From assembly GCA_903822495.1 (NCBI GenBank), contig CAIJPD010000018.1:124001-188000 (forward strand): a DNA stretch of 64,000 bases. The letters are read 5' to 3'. Below the pieces are notes generated by a model. That model did no database searches. It saw only the letters and a list, made by a program, of their open reading frames with translations, and was not told the origin of the DNA. This DNA is from an uncultured Chloroflexota bacterium. Lineage in GTDB: Bacteria > Chloroflexota > Limnocylindria > Limnocylindrales > CSP1-4. Shown piece by piece: positions 47,713 through 57,076 of the stretch (positions are counted from its first letter, which is position 1; every line of letters starts with the position of its first letter). A program made the translations under genes and the position numbers.

Positions 47713-49422
47713 TCAGGCGGGGAAGGCGCCCCCGCGCAGGAAGGCCTCGACCTCGGCGATGGGGCGGGTGGAGCGCTCGCCCGTGGCCCGGCGCGTGACC
47801 TCGACGCCACCGGCCGCCAGGGAGCGCGGGCTGACGGTCAGGATCCAGGGCATGCCCATCAGCTCGGCGTCCTTGAACTTGACGCCGGGTGACTCCTCGC
47901 GATCGTCGTACAGGATCTCCCGGCCGCGGTCCGCCGCCAGGGCGTGCAGCCGCTCGGCGATCTCCCCGACCGACGCGTCCTTGTTGGTCCCGATGGCCAC
48001 CAGGTGCGCCGCATAGGGCGCCACCTCGTCCGGCCAGGCAATGCCCTTGGAGTCGTGGTGCGCCTCAACGATGCAGGCCACGCTCCGCCCCAGGCCGATG
48101 CCATACGAGCCCATCACGATCGGGTGGCGCTCACCGTCCTCGCCCAGGTACTTGGCGTCCAGCGCGTCCGTGTACTTGGTGCCCAGCTTGAAGATGTTGC
48201 CCACCTCGATCCCGCTCCGCAGGATCAGGGGCTGCCCGCAGTTGGGGCAGGAGTCGCCCTCCATCGCACTGGTGATGTCGGCGACGATGTCGGCGCTGAA
48301 GTCGCGGCCGACATTCACGTTGCGCAGGTGGAAGCCCACGCGATTGGCGCCCGCCACCAGGTTGGGCGACCGGGCCGCCAGGGCGTCCACGACGACCAGC
48401 GTCCCGTGCGCGCCCACGGGCGAGCCATACCCGGGCTCCATCCCCGCGTTCCGGATCTCCTCGACCTGCGCCGGCCGGATCCCGCCCTTGGCCGCGATGG
48501 CGTTGACCAACTTGGTCTCGTTGACCTCGTGGTCGCCCCGGACGATCGCCGTGATGAGCCGTCCGTCGCCCGTCACGAAGAACGCGGCCTTGGCCGTGCG
48601 CTCGGCACCGATCCCCAGGAACGCGGCGAGCGATGCGATGGTCGTGGTGCCGGGGGTCGCGACTTCCTCGACGGCAGCCGCCGCCTCCTCGGCGGGGCCC
48701 GGGCGCGTGATCACGGCAACCTGTCGGTTGGCCGCGTAGTCGCCCGACTCGCACAGGACCAGGACGTCCTCGCCCGCCGGATTGAGCGCCATGAACTCGT
48801 GGGCCTGGGATCCGCCCATCATCCCGACGTCGCTGGCGACCGCGATCGCGTCCAGGCCCAGGCGCTGGAAGATGCGCGTGTAGGCCGCGTGATGGGCCCA
48901 GTAGGACTTGTCCAGGCCGGCCTCGTCGCGATCCGCGCTGTACGAGTCCTTCATGACGAATTCGCGGACGCGGATCAGGCCGCCGCGGGAACGGGGCTCG
49001 TCGCGGAACTTGGTCTGGAAGTGATAGATCATCGCCGGCAGCTGGCGATACGAGCGGATGATGTCCGAGAGCAGGTCGGCGACCACCTCTTCGTGGGTCA
49101 TCGCGATGACCATGTCGCGACCTGCCCGGTCCTTGAAGCGGGCCATCTCGGGCCCGATCAGGTCGTACCGGCCGGTGCGCCGCCACAGGTCCGCCGGGTG
49201 GACCACCGGCATCTCGACTTCCTGGCAGCCGATCCGGTCCATCTCCTCGCGGATCACCTGCTCCACGCGGTGGTTGACCCGGAGGCCGAGCGGGAGGAGC
49301 GAGTACAGGCCGGCGCCCAGCTGGCGCACGTAGCCGGCGCGCAGGAGCAGGCGATGGGACGGCATCTCGGCGTCGGCCGGGTCGTCGCGCAGGGTCGTGA
49401 AGAACAGCTGGCTCAGTCGCAT
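47713..49422 (-). CDS. proS: Prolyl-tRNA synthetase
   Basis: A 569-residue class-II synthetase of the long bacterial type, which charges tRNA-Pro. Class-II motif 1 and the start MRLSQLFFTTLRDDPADAEMPSH are typical. The tRNA/ATP region has AMTHEEVVADLLSDIIRSYRQLP and TKFRDEPRSRGGLIRVREFVMKD. An editing (INS) domain occupies about residues 225-395. EGDSCPNCG and GSYGIGLGR follow, then the anticodon-binding domain. The ATG at 49422 is preceded by TATCCT seven bases away and no Shine-Dalgarno; an upstream ATG (49449) would add nine residues. Confidence 0.97.
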   Translation of the reverse strand: MRLSQLFFTTLRDDPADAEMPSHRLLLRAGYVRQLGAGLYSLLPLGLRVNHRVEQVIREEMDRIGCQEVEMPVVHPADLWRRTGRYDLIGPEMARFKDRAGRDMVIAMTHEEVVADLLSDIIRSYRQLPAMIYHFQTKFRDEPRSRGGLIRVREFVMKDSYSADRDEAGLDKSYWAHHAAYTRIFQRLGLDAIAVASDVGMMGGSQAHEFMALNPAGEDVLVLCESGDYAANRQVAVITRPGPAEEAAAAVEEVATPGTTTIASLAAFLGIGAERTAKAAFFVTGDGRLITAIVRGDHEVNETKLVNAIAAKGGIRPAQVEEIRNAGMEPGYGSPVGAHGTLVVVDALAARSPNLVAGANRVGFHLRNVNVGRDFSADIVADITSAMEGDSCPNCGQPLILRSGIEVGNIFKLGTKYTDALDAKYLGEDGERHPIVMGSYGIGLGRSVACIVEAHHDSKGIAWPDEVAPYAAHLVAIGTNKDASVGEIAERLHALAADRGREILYDDREESPGVKFKDAELMGMPWILTVSPRSLAAGGVEVTRRATGERSTRPIAEVEAFLRGGAFPA

Positions 49423-49429
49423 GGCCCGA

Positions 49430-49435
49430 AGGATA
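49430..49435 (-). promoter_or_regulatory. -10 box, leaderless start of proS
   Basis: TATCCT on the minus strand, seven bases before the proS ATG. Confidence 0.6.
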
Positions 49436-49532
49436 GCGGGAGCGGGCACGGGCCGAACGCATGGGTCACGCCGAGGGCCTCGCGGACACCGCCCGACGCC
49501 GACCCGACCGCCCGCCGGTGAGCCGGACCTGA

Positions 49533-49538
49533 TAGCCT
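49533..49538 (+). promoter_or_regulatory. -10 box, leaderless start of Pit gene
   Basis: TAGCCT, six bases before the GTG at 49545. Confidence 0.5.
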
Positions 49539-49544
49539 CAAGGC

Positions 49545-50549
49545 GTGATCGAAAACCTGACCGGGCTGCTCATCGTCGTCATGGTCCTGGCCGTGGTCTT
49601 CGACTACATCAACGGCTTCCACGACACGGCCAACGCCATCGCGACGTCGGTCTCCACCCGGGCGCTCAAGCCCGAGCACGCGATCCTCCTGTCGGCCGTC
49701 GCCAACTTCGCCGGCGCGCTCACGGGTACGGCGGTGGCCAAGACCATCGCCTCCGGGATCGCCACCACGCCGGAGGGCGCGGCGGGCCAGGCCATCGTCG
49801 CGGCCGCGCTGATCGGCGGCATCGTCTGGAACCTGATCACCTGGCGGATGGGCATCCCCAGCTCCTCCTCACACGCGCTGATCGGCGGGCTGATCGGGGC
49901 CGTCGTCGCGGCGAGCGGCACCCAGGCCCTGAACATGGACGGGATCACCCAGAAGGTCCTCGTGCCGCTGGTCTCCTCGCCGGTGCTCGGCGTGCTGATC
50001 GGCTTCTTCTTCATGGTGGTCCTGCTCAACCTGTTCCAGCGCGCGCAGCCGCGCCGCCTCAACGAGCGGTTCCGGCGCCTCCAGATCCTGTCTGCCGCGT
50101 TCATGGCGTTCAGCCATGGCTCCAACGACGCGCAGAAGACCATGGGCATCATGACCCTGGCCCTGGTCAGCGCCAACATGTGGCACTCGACCGAGGTCCC
50201 CCTCCCGGTCATCCTGGTGGCGGCCACCGCCATCAGCTTCGGCACCATGGCTGGTGGCTGGCGGATCATCCGGACCATGGGTCAGCGAGTGGTGAAGCTG
50301 GACCCCATCCACGGCTTCGCGGCGGAGACCACGGCCGCGGCCATCATCTTCAGCGCCTCCCACTTCGGGATGCCGGTCTCCACGACGCACGTCATCTCGT
50401 CCGCGATCATGGGCGTGGGCTCCAGCGACCGCCTGTCGGCCGTCCGATGGGGCGTTGCCGGGAACATCATCATCGCCTGGATCCTGACCATCCCCGCATC
50501 GGGCGCGGTGGCGTGGCTGGCCTGGGAGATCCTGAGCCGAATCGTCTAG
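49545..50549 (+). CDS. pit: Inorganic phosphate transporter, Pit family
   Basis: A 334-residue membrane protein that imports phosphate (as a metal-phosphate complex) with protons. The two inverted PD001131-type signatures are visible: YINGFHDTANAIATSVSTRAL near the N-terminus and FMAFSHGSNDAQKTMGI in the second half. SSSSHALIGGLIGA and VSTTHVISSAIMGVG are the paired helix motifs. About ten helices. It lies divergent from proS. The functional partner DUF47 gene and a PhoR-like kinase lie 3.5-5.5 kb upstream. Confidence 0.95.
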   Translation: MIENLTGLLIVVMVLAVVFDYINGFHDTANAIATSVSTRALKPEHAILLSAVANFAGALTGTAVAKTIASGIATTPEGAAGQAIVAAALIGGIVWNLITWRMGIPSSSSHALIGGLIGAVVAASGTQALNMDGITQKVLVPLVSSPVLGVLIGFFFMVVLLNLFQRAQPRRLNERFRRLQILSAAFMAFSHGSNDAQKTMGIMTLALVSANMWHSTEVPLPVILVAATAISFGTMAGGWRIIRTMGQRVVKLDPIHGFAAETTAAAIIFSASHFGMPVSTTHVISSAIMGVGSSDRLSAVRWGVAGNIIIAWILTIPASGAVAWLAWEILSRIV

Positions 50550-50588
50550 GCCGTCCGCTCCCGGGCCGCTCGGCGTCGGCCGCCCGTC

Positions 50589-52118
50589 TCAGGCGCCGGC
50601 GGACACCACCAGCACCTCGATCGCCCTGTCCAGGCGCGCCAGCGTCCGCTCGAAGCCCAGGGCCACCATCGTGTCGAAGAGCGGCGGCGTGGCGGTCCGG
50701 CCCGTGATCGCCACGCGGATCGCCATGAACAGGTCGCCCACCTTCCAGCCGCGCTCCTCCGCCAGGACGCGAAGCGGTGCCTCCAGCTCGTCCGCCTCGA
50801 AGGTGATCTCGCCGCCCCGCATGATCGCGCCGCGCGCCGCGCGCAGGCCTTCGATCGTCGTCTGCGGCCCCCACCGCTTGGGGACCAGCATCGCGGGGTC
50901 CAGCTCCAGCTGATCGGCGAAGAAGAAGCCGGCCGTCTCCGTCACGGCGCCCAGCATCGGCAGGCGCTCGCGGATGAGCGGCAGCAGCGCGCGGATCTCC
51001 TCGTCGGAGGGCATCCGCGCGATCCGGCCGGCGATCCGGTCCGCCTCGAGGAACGGGCGGAGGCGATCCACCAGCTCATCGGGCGACAGGCGACGGATCC
51101 ACTGGCCGTTCAGCCAGAGCAGCCGCTCACGGTCGAAGCGGGCGCCGCCCTTCTGAACGTGCGGCAGGTCGAATTGGTCGATCAGGTCCTGGAGCGACAG
51201 GACGTCCTCGTCCGTGCCGGTTGACCAGCCCAGGAGGCCCAGGTAGTTGACCAGGCCCTCGCGGATGAAGCCCTCGGCGAGGTAGTCGCTCAGCGCGGTC
51301 TGGCTCTTGCGCTTGCTCATCTTGCTGCCATCGGGGTTGAGGATGAGCGGGAGGTGGGCGAAGTGCGGCACGGCCGCGCCCAGGGCGCGGAACAGGAGGA
51401 CGTGCTTTGGCGTGTTGCTCAGGTGGTCCTCGCCCCGGATCACGTGGGTGATGCCCATCGCGGCGTCATCCACGACCACGGTGAAGTGGTAGAGCGGGTT
51501 CCCGTCCGCCCGGACGATGACCAAGTCGCCACCCAGCTGCGCGCCATCGATCTCAACGCGGCCGCGGATGATGTCGTCCACGACGACGGGTCCGTCCGGG
51601 ATGCGGAAGCGGATCGCGGAGCGGCGCCCTTCCGCCAGGAAGGCGGCCCGTTGGTCCGGGGTCAGGCGGGCGCACCGGCCGCTGTAGCGGGGCTGCTCCT
51701 TCGCGGCCTCGCGCGCCTTGCGCTCCGCGTCCAGCTCCTCGGGGGTGCAGTAGCAGGGGTAGGCATCACCCTGGTCGAGGAGGCGGGCCGCCGCCTCGGC
51801 GTAGCGATCCAGGCGCTGCATCTGGCGGTACGGGCCGTACGTGCCGATGTCGGCACCACCGGCCACGTCCGGACCCTCATCCCACGTCATGCCCAGCCAG
51901 TGGAGGCCGTCGAGGATGTCCTTCTCGTAGGCGATGGAGCTGCGCGCGCCGTCGGTGTCCTCCAGGCGGAGGATGAAGGTTCCGCCGTGGTGGCGGGCGA
52001 AGAGGTAGTTGAACAGCGCGGTCCGCGCCGTGCCGATGTGGAGCGGGCCGGTGGGGCTGGGCGCGATCCGGACTCGAACAGGGGCGTGGCTGGGGGCCGG
52101 GGGGGTGGGGTCGGTCAT
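50589..52118 (-). CDS. gltX: Glutamyl-tRNA synthetase
   Basis: A 509-residue class-I synthetase. RIAPSPTGPLHIGTART holds the HIGH-type motif at residues 27-30. The KMSKS-type loop is SKMSKRKS with Lys266. CYCTPEELDAERKA and the glutamate-binding RLEDTDGARS are typical. The C-terminal helical anticodon domain is complete. Whether it is discriminating or also charges tRNA-Gln cannot be decided here. Start at 52118, following TACGAT by nine bases; no Shine-Dalgarno. Confidence 0.96.
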   Translation of the reverse strand: MTDPTPPAPSHAPVRVRIAPSPTGPLHIGTARTALFNYLFARHHGGTFILRLEDTDGARSSIAYEKDILDGLHWLGMTWDEGPDVAGGADIGTYGPYRQMQRLDRYAEAAARLLDQGDAYPCYCTPEELDAERKAREAAKEQPRYSGRCARLTPDQRAAFLAEGRRSAIRFRIPDGPVVVDDIIRGRVEIDGAQLGGDLVIVRADGNPLYHFTVVVDDAAMGITHVIRGEDHLSNTPKHVLLFRALGAAVPHFAHLPLILNPDGSKMSKRKSQTALSDYLAEGFIREGLVNYLGLLGWSTGTDEDVLSLQDLIDQFDLPHVQKGGARFDRERLLWLNGQWIRRLSPDELVDRLRPFLEADRIAGRIARMPSDEEIRALLPLIRERLPMLGAVTETAGFFFADQLELDPAMLVPKRWGPQTTIEGLRAARGAIMRGGEITFEADELEAPLRVLAEERGWKVGDLFMAIRVAITGRTATPPLFDTMVALGFERTLARLDRAIEVLVVSAGA

Positions 52119-52127
52119 GGGACGGGA

Positions 52128-52133
52128 ATCGTA
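52128..52133 (-). promoter_or_regulatory. -10 box, leaderless start of gltX
   Basis: TACGAT on the minus strand, nine bases before the gltX ATG. Confidence 0.5.
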
Positions 52134-52199
52134 GCAGCCGCTGGTGCGTGCGCGACCGATCAGCGTGGGGTGCTGCATCCGGCGCAGGCCCGTGATGCG

Positions 52200-52221
52200 G
52201 GCGCCGCGGCCGGGCGGCGCC
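52200..52221 (-). terminator. Hairpin downstream of the DtxR-family gene
   Basis: Eight-bp stem GGCGCCGC (52200-52207) / GCGGCGCC (52214-52221) with a six-base loop, 12 bases beyond the stop of the DtxR-family gene. No T-run. Confidence 0.4.
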
Positions 52222-52233
52222 GCGGCCGCTGGT

Positions 52234-52959
52234 TCAGTGCCGTCCAGGCACCCGGTGGAAGAGCGCCGGGTCCGCGTCGCCCGGGATCACGCGGATCAGC
52301 GCCGCCGGCCGGAGCCCCAGCGTGGCCCGCCCGATCGGCCCCTCCAGGGTCAGGGAGTCCAGCGATTCCGACCGCGCCAGCACCGTGATCCTGGTTCCCG
52401 GCCGGAGCCCGCGGGCCTCCAGGTAGGAGAGCAGCCCCGCGTCCTCCTCCGCCTCCTCGGTGATGCGGTAGATCGTGGCACGCTCCCCCGCCGTCACCTC
52501 GGACAGTCGCACACCCGGCGGTCGCTGTCGCGCGGTCTCCGCGTCGATGGGGTTGCCGTGGGGACACGTAGCGGGGTGGCCCAGCAGCTCGTCCAGCCGC
52601 GCTTCCACCCGCGGGGAGATGGCCGCCTGCAGGCGCTCCGCCTCCACGTCCGATTCGGCCCAGCCCAGGCCGACGATCTCGGTCAGGAGCCATTCACACA
52701 ACGCGTGGCGCCGGAAGATGGAATCCGCCACGGCGCGACCGGCGTCGGTCAGCTGCAGCTCGCGGCCGTCCGGCTGGGTGACCAGCTCATCGGCGACCAG
52801 GCGCCGGAACATCTCGCTGGCGGCCTGCGTGGAGACTCCCAGCTTGCGGGCCACCTGGGCGATCGTGACGCGCCGGCCATCGCCCGCGATGACGCGCAGC
52901 GTCAGGAGGTACTCCTGGACGGCGGTCGACAGGTCGGACGGATCGCGGCGGCGGCTCAC
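52234..52959 (-). CDS. DtxR/MntR-family metal-dependent regulator
   Basis: A 241-residue repressor. The N-terminal winged helix (VQEYLLTLRVIAGDGRRVTI, VARKLGVSTQAASEMFRRL) is typical of DtxR proteins. The dimerisation and metal domain includes RHALCEWLLTEIVGLGW and CPHGNPID. The C-terminal 75 residues are a FeoA-like SH3 domain (LEARGLRPGTRITVLARSESL). The stretch usually holding several metal ligands reads EAERLQAAIS, so whether iron or manganese is sensed is unclear. The GTG at 52959 follows TACGAT by six bases. No metal transporter gene is adjacent. Confidence 0.9.
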   Translation of the reverse strand: MSRRRDPSDLSTAVQEYLLTLRVIAGDGRRVTIAQVARKLGVSTQAASEMFRRLVADELVTQPDGRELQLTDAGRAVADSIFRRHALCEWLLTEIVGLGWAESDVEAERLQAAISPRVEARLDELLGHPATCPHGNPIDAETARQRPPGVRLSEVTAGERATIYRITEEAEEDAGLLSYLEARGLRPGTRITVLARSESLDSLTLEGPIGRATLGLRPAALIRVIPGDADPALFHRVPGRH

Positions 52960-52963
52960 GTTG

Positions 52964-54022
52964 TCATCGTACGCGACGGATCAGCGCCCGGAATGGTCGC
53001 GTCCACCGAGGCGGGTCGGCGGCTGGCGGCGGCGGGTCGACGCGGGGCGGTTGCTCGGCGGCGGGGGGCGGCGCCGAACTTGGGGCCGCCGGCGCGCTCC
53101 GGGGCGGCGCGGAGCCGGGCGGTGCCGGGCGGGGTGCCGGGCGGGGTGCCGGGCGGGGCGGCGCTGCCCAATCCCCGGCATTCGCCGGTCCCGAGACCGG
53201 GCGAGACCAGCTTCGGCGGCCAAACTCCACCGGCGCCGTTCGGGGCCGGGCGACGTGCGTCGCGTGCGTCTTCGCGGTGGTCGGACCCGTGGCAGTCGCG
53301 GGCGGGATGCCGCCGGCAGCCGGTTCCGCGTCCGTTGCATCGGATGCCGGTGATCCCCCGGCCGACGCCGCGGACGCCGCCGCGTTCTCGCGCGCCGCGC
53401 GGCGGGCGCGCGCCTGGTACTCCGGGCCGTGCTTGCGCGGGTCCGCGTACTCGCGCGGGTTGATCGTCCAGTAGGTGCCACTTGCCTGGCCGTACCAGGC
53501 GCCGCCGTCCCAATCGGGCTCGAAGGGCTGGTGGAGCGCCTCGTCGTAGGTGGTCGAGCCGGGCGTGGCCTTCCGCCGGTGGTGATGGCGGCCCTGGCCG
53601 GAGCCACGGGAGGATCGGGCGCCGTGACCCGGGCCGTGCGCCGTCCCGCCCGAACCGGTCGAGCCGCCGGCGGAACCGGTCGAACCCCCCGCCCCGGTGG
53701 AGGCATGCCCTGTCGTGCCCCCACCGGCTGCCGTGCCGGCCCCGGGCTCGGTCCCGGCCCGGAACCCCGATCGGCGTCGCCAGGCGTCGCGTGTCGTTCG
53801 GGCCCGTGCCGGATCGGCCGCCCGCGGCGTTCCAGGACCGAGCGGGCGGCCGGACGTCAGCAGCTCGTACGCCGCCTGGATGGCCAGGAACCTTGGCAGC
53901 TCCGATGGTCCGCCCGCGTCCGGGTGGTGCTCCTTGGCGAGCCGCCGATACGCCCGCTTGATCTCCGCCGCGGTCGCACCCGGGACAAGCCCCAGCGCCT
54001 GGTAGGGATCCCGCGCGGTCAC
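52964..54022 (-). CDS. J-domain protein with long low-complexity tail
   Basis: A 352-residue co-chaperone-like protein. Residues 1-57 are a J domain (PYQALGLVPGATAAEIKRAY; HPD at 33-35), which stimulates Hsp70 ATPase activity. A Gly/Ser/Thr-rich stretch follows, then a defined block EPDWDGGAWYGQASGTYW, INPREYADPRKHGPEYQAR at about residues 165-205, rich in Trp, Tyr and charges. The rest is Pro/Ala/Arg-rich, with a 12-base tandem repeat at about 53123-53160, and ends RALIRRVR. No zinc-finger or peptide-binding domain, so it is not DnaJ itself. The GTG at 54022 is the start of the J domain; the ORF is open upstream inside the asparaginase gene. Confidence 0.8.
   Translation of the reverse strand: MTARDPYQALGLVPGATAAEIKRAYRRLAKEHHPDAGGPSELPRFLAIQAAYELLTSGRPLGPGTPRAADPARARTTRDAWRRRSGFRAGTEPGAGTAAGGGTTGHASTGAGGSTGSAGGSTGSGGTAHGPGHGARSSRGSGQGRHHHRRKATPGSTTYDEALHQPFEPDWDGGAWYGQASGTYWTINPREYADPRKHGPEYQARARRAARENAAASAASAGGSPASDATDAEPAAGGIPPATATGPTTAKTHATHVARPRTAPVEFGRRSWSRPVSGPANAGDWAAPPRPAPRPAPRPAPPGSAPPRSAPAAPSSAPPPAAEQPPRVDPPPPAADPPRWTRPFRALIRRVR
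52966..52971 (-). promoter_or_regulatory. -10 box, leaderless start of DtxR-family gene
   Basis: TACGAT on the minus strand, six bases before the GTG at 52959, overlapping the stop of the J-domain gene. Confidence 0.5.
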
Positions 54023-54044
54023 GGGCGAGCGGCGGGTGCTCCGC

Positions 54045-55226
54045 TCACGGGACCAGCTCGCCGACGGGGACCAGGTCGAACGTCGCGACCGCCTCGGTGA
54101 CCGCCCGGCCCTCCTCGTCGTGCTCACCCGGCCGGTGGTAGCGGCCCAGCACACGCGTGGATGAGTGGTCCAGCAGCCCCACCTGGATGAGCGTCTCCAC
54201 CAGTGACGCCCAGCCCGCGCGCCGGTTCGCGCCGCCATCCTCGATCTTCAGCGCGACCCCGCTGGCCGCGGCCTTCGGGGCGGCCCCGGCTCCCCCACCC
54301 CGCACCGGCAGGATGGCGACCGCCCTGAGCCCCTCCTCACCCGACTTGCTCACGACGCGACCCGGCATGGTCTTCATCAGCGACGTGTCGATCCGGTCGC
54401 GCGACCCACCCACCATCTCCGGGTTCGTGAGCATCGCGTCGCGGACCAGCGAGAGCGCCGGCGCCAGCGACGCCCGCGGGTCGGAGGCCGGGATCAGGGA
54501 CGGCTGGGCAAGCAGGGCATAGGCCCGGGCAACCTCGTGGAGGGGCAGCACGAACGTCGGCAGGCCGCACGAATCGGTCACGACCCGGAGCCGGGCCGGC
54601 GTGGTCCCAAAGGCGCGCGCCACGCTCGCCGTGATGAGCTCCTGGGCGGGATGCGTGGGCATCCAGTAGCCCTCCGTCTCCCAGTTGTTGAGCTTGCACA
54701 GCAGGATCGCGACGCCGTGCTGGCCGGAGCACATGTGGCGCACCGGGCCCGCCTTCTCGCCGTCCCGGGCCAGCCGCGCGGAGGTCAGGGGATCCAGCGG
54801 CATCCCTTCGGACCCGCAGGCCAGGAGCGCCTGGGTGAGCATCGCCCGGCGGAGGATGCCCTGGACCGTGCGGACATGCATGTCCTCGCCCGAGTGGCTG
54901 CCGGCCATGATGGCGATCTCGGCGGGCTCCAGGTTGAAGGCATCGATCCCGCCGGCCTCGATCAGCGCCAGCACCCCGAACGGATGGCCGGCCGACCGGA
55001 GCAACACCGGCCGGTTGGGATCGCCCAGCGCGCGGACGACCCTGCCCGCGGCGTCCACCTGGACGATGTCGCCGCGATGGGCGCTCTCCTCGAAGCCATC
55101 TCGCAGTTGCCGAACCAGCACGGGCGGGACCAGGCGGAGGCGCTTGGCGGGCGCGACAGTCGCGCTCGTGGCCGCCGGGCCGGTGACCGCGGCCGGCTTG
55201 GGCCGGGGGGCGGGCGGCGTCGTCAT
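54045..55226 (-). CDS. Asparaginase (Asparaginase_II / PF06089-type)
   Basis: A 393-residue protein of the family annotated as L-asparaginase II, distinct from E. coli AnsA/AnsB. It would hydrolyse asparagine to aspartate and ammonia. Recognisable stretches are [51 protein letters not shown] and [22 protein letters not shown], with [13 protein letters not shown] later. No signal peptide, so cytoplasmic. The ATG at 55226 is the first that fits; the ORF runs further up. The J-domain gene starts 22 bases after its stop, so cotranscription is likely. Divergent from upp. Confidence 0.85.
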   Translation of the reverse strand: MTTPPAPRPKPAAVTGPAATSATVAPAKRLRLVPPVLVRQLRDGFEESAHRGDIVQVDAAGRVVRALGDPNRPVLLRSAGHPFGVLALIEAGGIDAFNLEPAEIAIMAGSHSGEDMHVRTVQGILRRAMLTQALLACGSEGMPLDPLTSARLARDGEKAGPVRHMCSGQHGVAILLCKLNNWETEGYWMPTHPAQELITASVARAFGTTPARLRVVTDSCGLPTFVLPLHEVARAYALLAQPSLIPASDPRASLAPALSLVRDAMLTNPEMVGGSRDRIDTSLMKTMPGRVVSKSGEEGLRAVAILPVRGGGAGAAPKAAASGVALKIEDGGANRRAGWASLVETLIQVGLLDHSSTRVLGRYHRPGEHDEEGRAVTEAVATFDLVPVGELVP

Positions 55227-55359
55227 GACGATCGAATGGGGCTGGTGGACGTTCGCATGTAACCTGAGAATAGCGGCATTGGAACGCGGGGCGGGGTCCC
55301 ACCGACGGGCCCCCATCTCCTCGCCGCCTGGCCGTCGCGCGATCACCGGAGGGCTGTCG

Positions 55360-56019
55360 TTGTCCACCCTGTCAGGGTCCATCCCGCCGACGCTCCACGT
55401 GTCGAATCACCCCGCCATCCTGCACAAGCTGGCCATCCTGCGCGACGAGCGGACGGAGCCCAAGAAGTTCCGAGAGGTGGTCCGCGAGCTCTCCTGGCTG
55501 CTGGGCTACGAGGCCTTGGCCGACGCGCGGATCCGGCCGCTGGACGTCGCGACGCCCATGGAGACCACGCCCTGCCACGAGCTGGCCGACCGCATCGGGC
55601 TGATTCCCATCCTGCGGGCGGGCCTGGGGATGGTGGATGCCATGCTGGACCTGATGCCCACGGCGCAGGTCTGGCACCTTGGCCTCTTCCGCGACGAGCG
55701 GACCCTTCAGCCCGTTGAGTACTACAACAGGCTGCCCAACTCGGCGACCGTGGACCTCTGCCTGATCCTGGACCCCATGCTGGCGACGGGGGGGAGCGCG
55801 ATCGCGGCGATCGACGTGCTCAAGCGCTGGGGCGCGGTCCGGATCAAGCTGGTCAACCTGATCGCGGCGCCGGAGGGGGTGGCCGCCGTGGCCGCCGCGC
55901 ACCCCGAGGTGGAGATCTACGCGGCCGCGCTGGATCGCCAGCTCAACGAGAAGGGCTACATCCTGCCCGGCCTGGGTGACGCGGGCGATCGCCAGTTCGG
56001 GACGGGTCGGAACGGGTAG
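55360..56019 (+). CDS. upp: Uracil phosphoribosyltransferase
   Basis: A 219-residue enzyme making UMP from uracil and PRPP (pyrimidine salvage). [19 protein letters not shown] is the typical start, then [16 protein letters not shown], and the PRPP loop [29 protein letters not shown] ends the protein. I chose the TTG at 55360 because GGAGGG lies six bases upstream (55348-55353) and the family usually has a few residues before the HVxxHP motif; GTG 55399 is the alternative (206 residues). An upstream gap of 133 bases separates it from the divergent asparaginase gene. Confidence 0.93.
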   Translation: MSTLSGSIPPTLHVSNHPAILHKLAILRDERTEPKKFREVVRELSWLLGYEALADARIRPLDVATPMETTPCHELADRIGLIPILRAGLGMVDAMLDLMPTAQVWHLGLFRDERTLQPVEYYNRLPNSATVDLCLILDPMLATGGSAIAAIDVLKRWGAVRIKLVNLIAAPEGVAAVAAAHPEVEIYAAALDRQLNEKGYILPGLGDAGDRQFGTGRNG

Positions 56020-56061
56020 CCGGCCGCCCGGGCCAGCATCTCCTCCGCCAGAGGCGCCGGT

Positions 56062-57033
56062 TTGCCCGTGACCGACCACGTCGCCCCCCTGACACTGGAG
56101 ATGGTCCGCGAGGCCCATGCCCGTATCCGGCCGTACGTGAACCACACGCCGGTCCTGACCAGCGAGACCCTCGACGCCCGGAGCGGCGCTTCGCTCTTCT
56201 TCAAGTGCGAGAACTTCCAGAACGTCGGCGCGTTCAAGGCGCGCGGCGCGACGAATGCCGTCCTCGCCCTGTCCGATGACGAGGCCGCCCGCGGCGTGGT
56301 CACCCACTCCTCGGGCAACCATGCTGCGGCGCTGGCCCGGGCGGCCGGGATCCGCGGGGTGCCGGCCCACATCGTCATGCCCAGCAACGCGCCCAGGGTC
56401 AAGATCGAGGCGGTCAGGCGGTACGGCGGCCAGGTCACGCTGTGCGAGCCGACCCTCGAGGCGCGCGAGGCGGCGGCGGCCGGCATCGTGGCCGAGACGG
56501 GCGCGGCCTTCGTCCACCCGTACGACGATCCGCGCGTCATGGCCGGCCAGGGAACCGCGGCGCTGGAGCTGCTTGGGGAGGTCCCGGACCTCGACGTGAT
56601 CCTCTGCCCGGTCGGCGGGGGCGGCCTGCTCTCGGGGGTCGCGACCGTCGCCAGGGCGCTCTCGCCCGCCATCCGCGTCGTGGGCATCGAGCCCGCCGAG
56701 GCCGACGATGCCGCGCGCTCGTTCCGCGCGGGCCGCGTGATCCCGCTGGGGCCCACGACAACGATCGCGGACGGCCTGCGAACCTCGCTCAGCGAGCGCA
56801 CATTCGCCCACATCCGCCGGCTGGTGGACGATATCCGCACGGTCGGCGAGGACGCCATCGTCCATGCCATGCGGACCCAATGGGAGGTGCTCAAGATCGT
56901 CGTAGAGCCATCCGGAGCCGTGTCCTACGCGCCGTTTGTGGACGACCCGCGGTGGCTTGCCGGATCACGCGTCGGGCTCATCGTCAGTGGTGGCAACATT
57001 GACCTGGACGCCCTGCCGTGGTCAATCGCCTAG
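56062..57033 (+). CDS. PLP-dependent threonine dehydratase / serine racemase-like enzyme
   Basis: A 323-residue fold-type II PLP enzyme. The PLP lysine is in FKCENFQNVGAFKARGA. The phosphate loop PVGGGGLLSG and the substrate loop THSSGNHAAALA are clear. It lacks the C-terminal ACT domain of biosynthetic threonine deaminase, so a catabolic threonine dehydratase, serine racemase or hydroxyaspartate dehydratase is more likely. The ORF starts at TTG 56062 with AGAGG upstream; GTG 56068 is an alternative. It follows upp by 42 bases and is probably cotranscribed. Confidence 0.88.
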   Translation: MPVTDHVAPLTLEMVREAHARIRPYVNHTPVLTSETLDARSGASLFFKCENFQNVGAFKARGATNAVLALSDDEAARGVVTHSSGNHAAALARAAGIRGVPAHIVMPSNAPRVKIEAVRRYGGQVTLCEPTLEAREAAAAGIVAETGAAFVHPYDDPRVMAGQGTAALELLGEVPDLDVILCPVGGGGLLSGVATVARALSPAIRVVGIEPAEADDAARSFRAGRVIPLGPTTTIADGLRTSLSERTFAHIRRLVDDIRTVGEDAIVHAMRTQWEVLKIVVEPSGAVSYAPFVDDPRWLAGSRVGLIVSGGNIDLDALPWSIA

Positions 57034-57076
57034 GCAGCGTTCGGCCCAACCGGGCCCTCACAGGAGTCCTTCGAGC

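Noticed and set aside
47627-52200. tRNA genes near proS and gltX
   Set aside because: No cloverleaf-like sequence or GTTCGA-type T-loop in the intergenic spaces.
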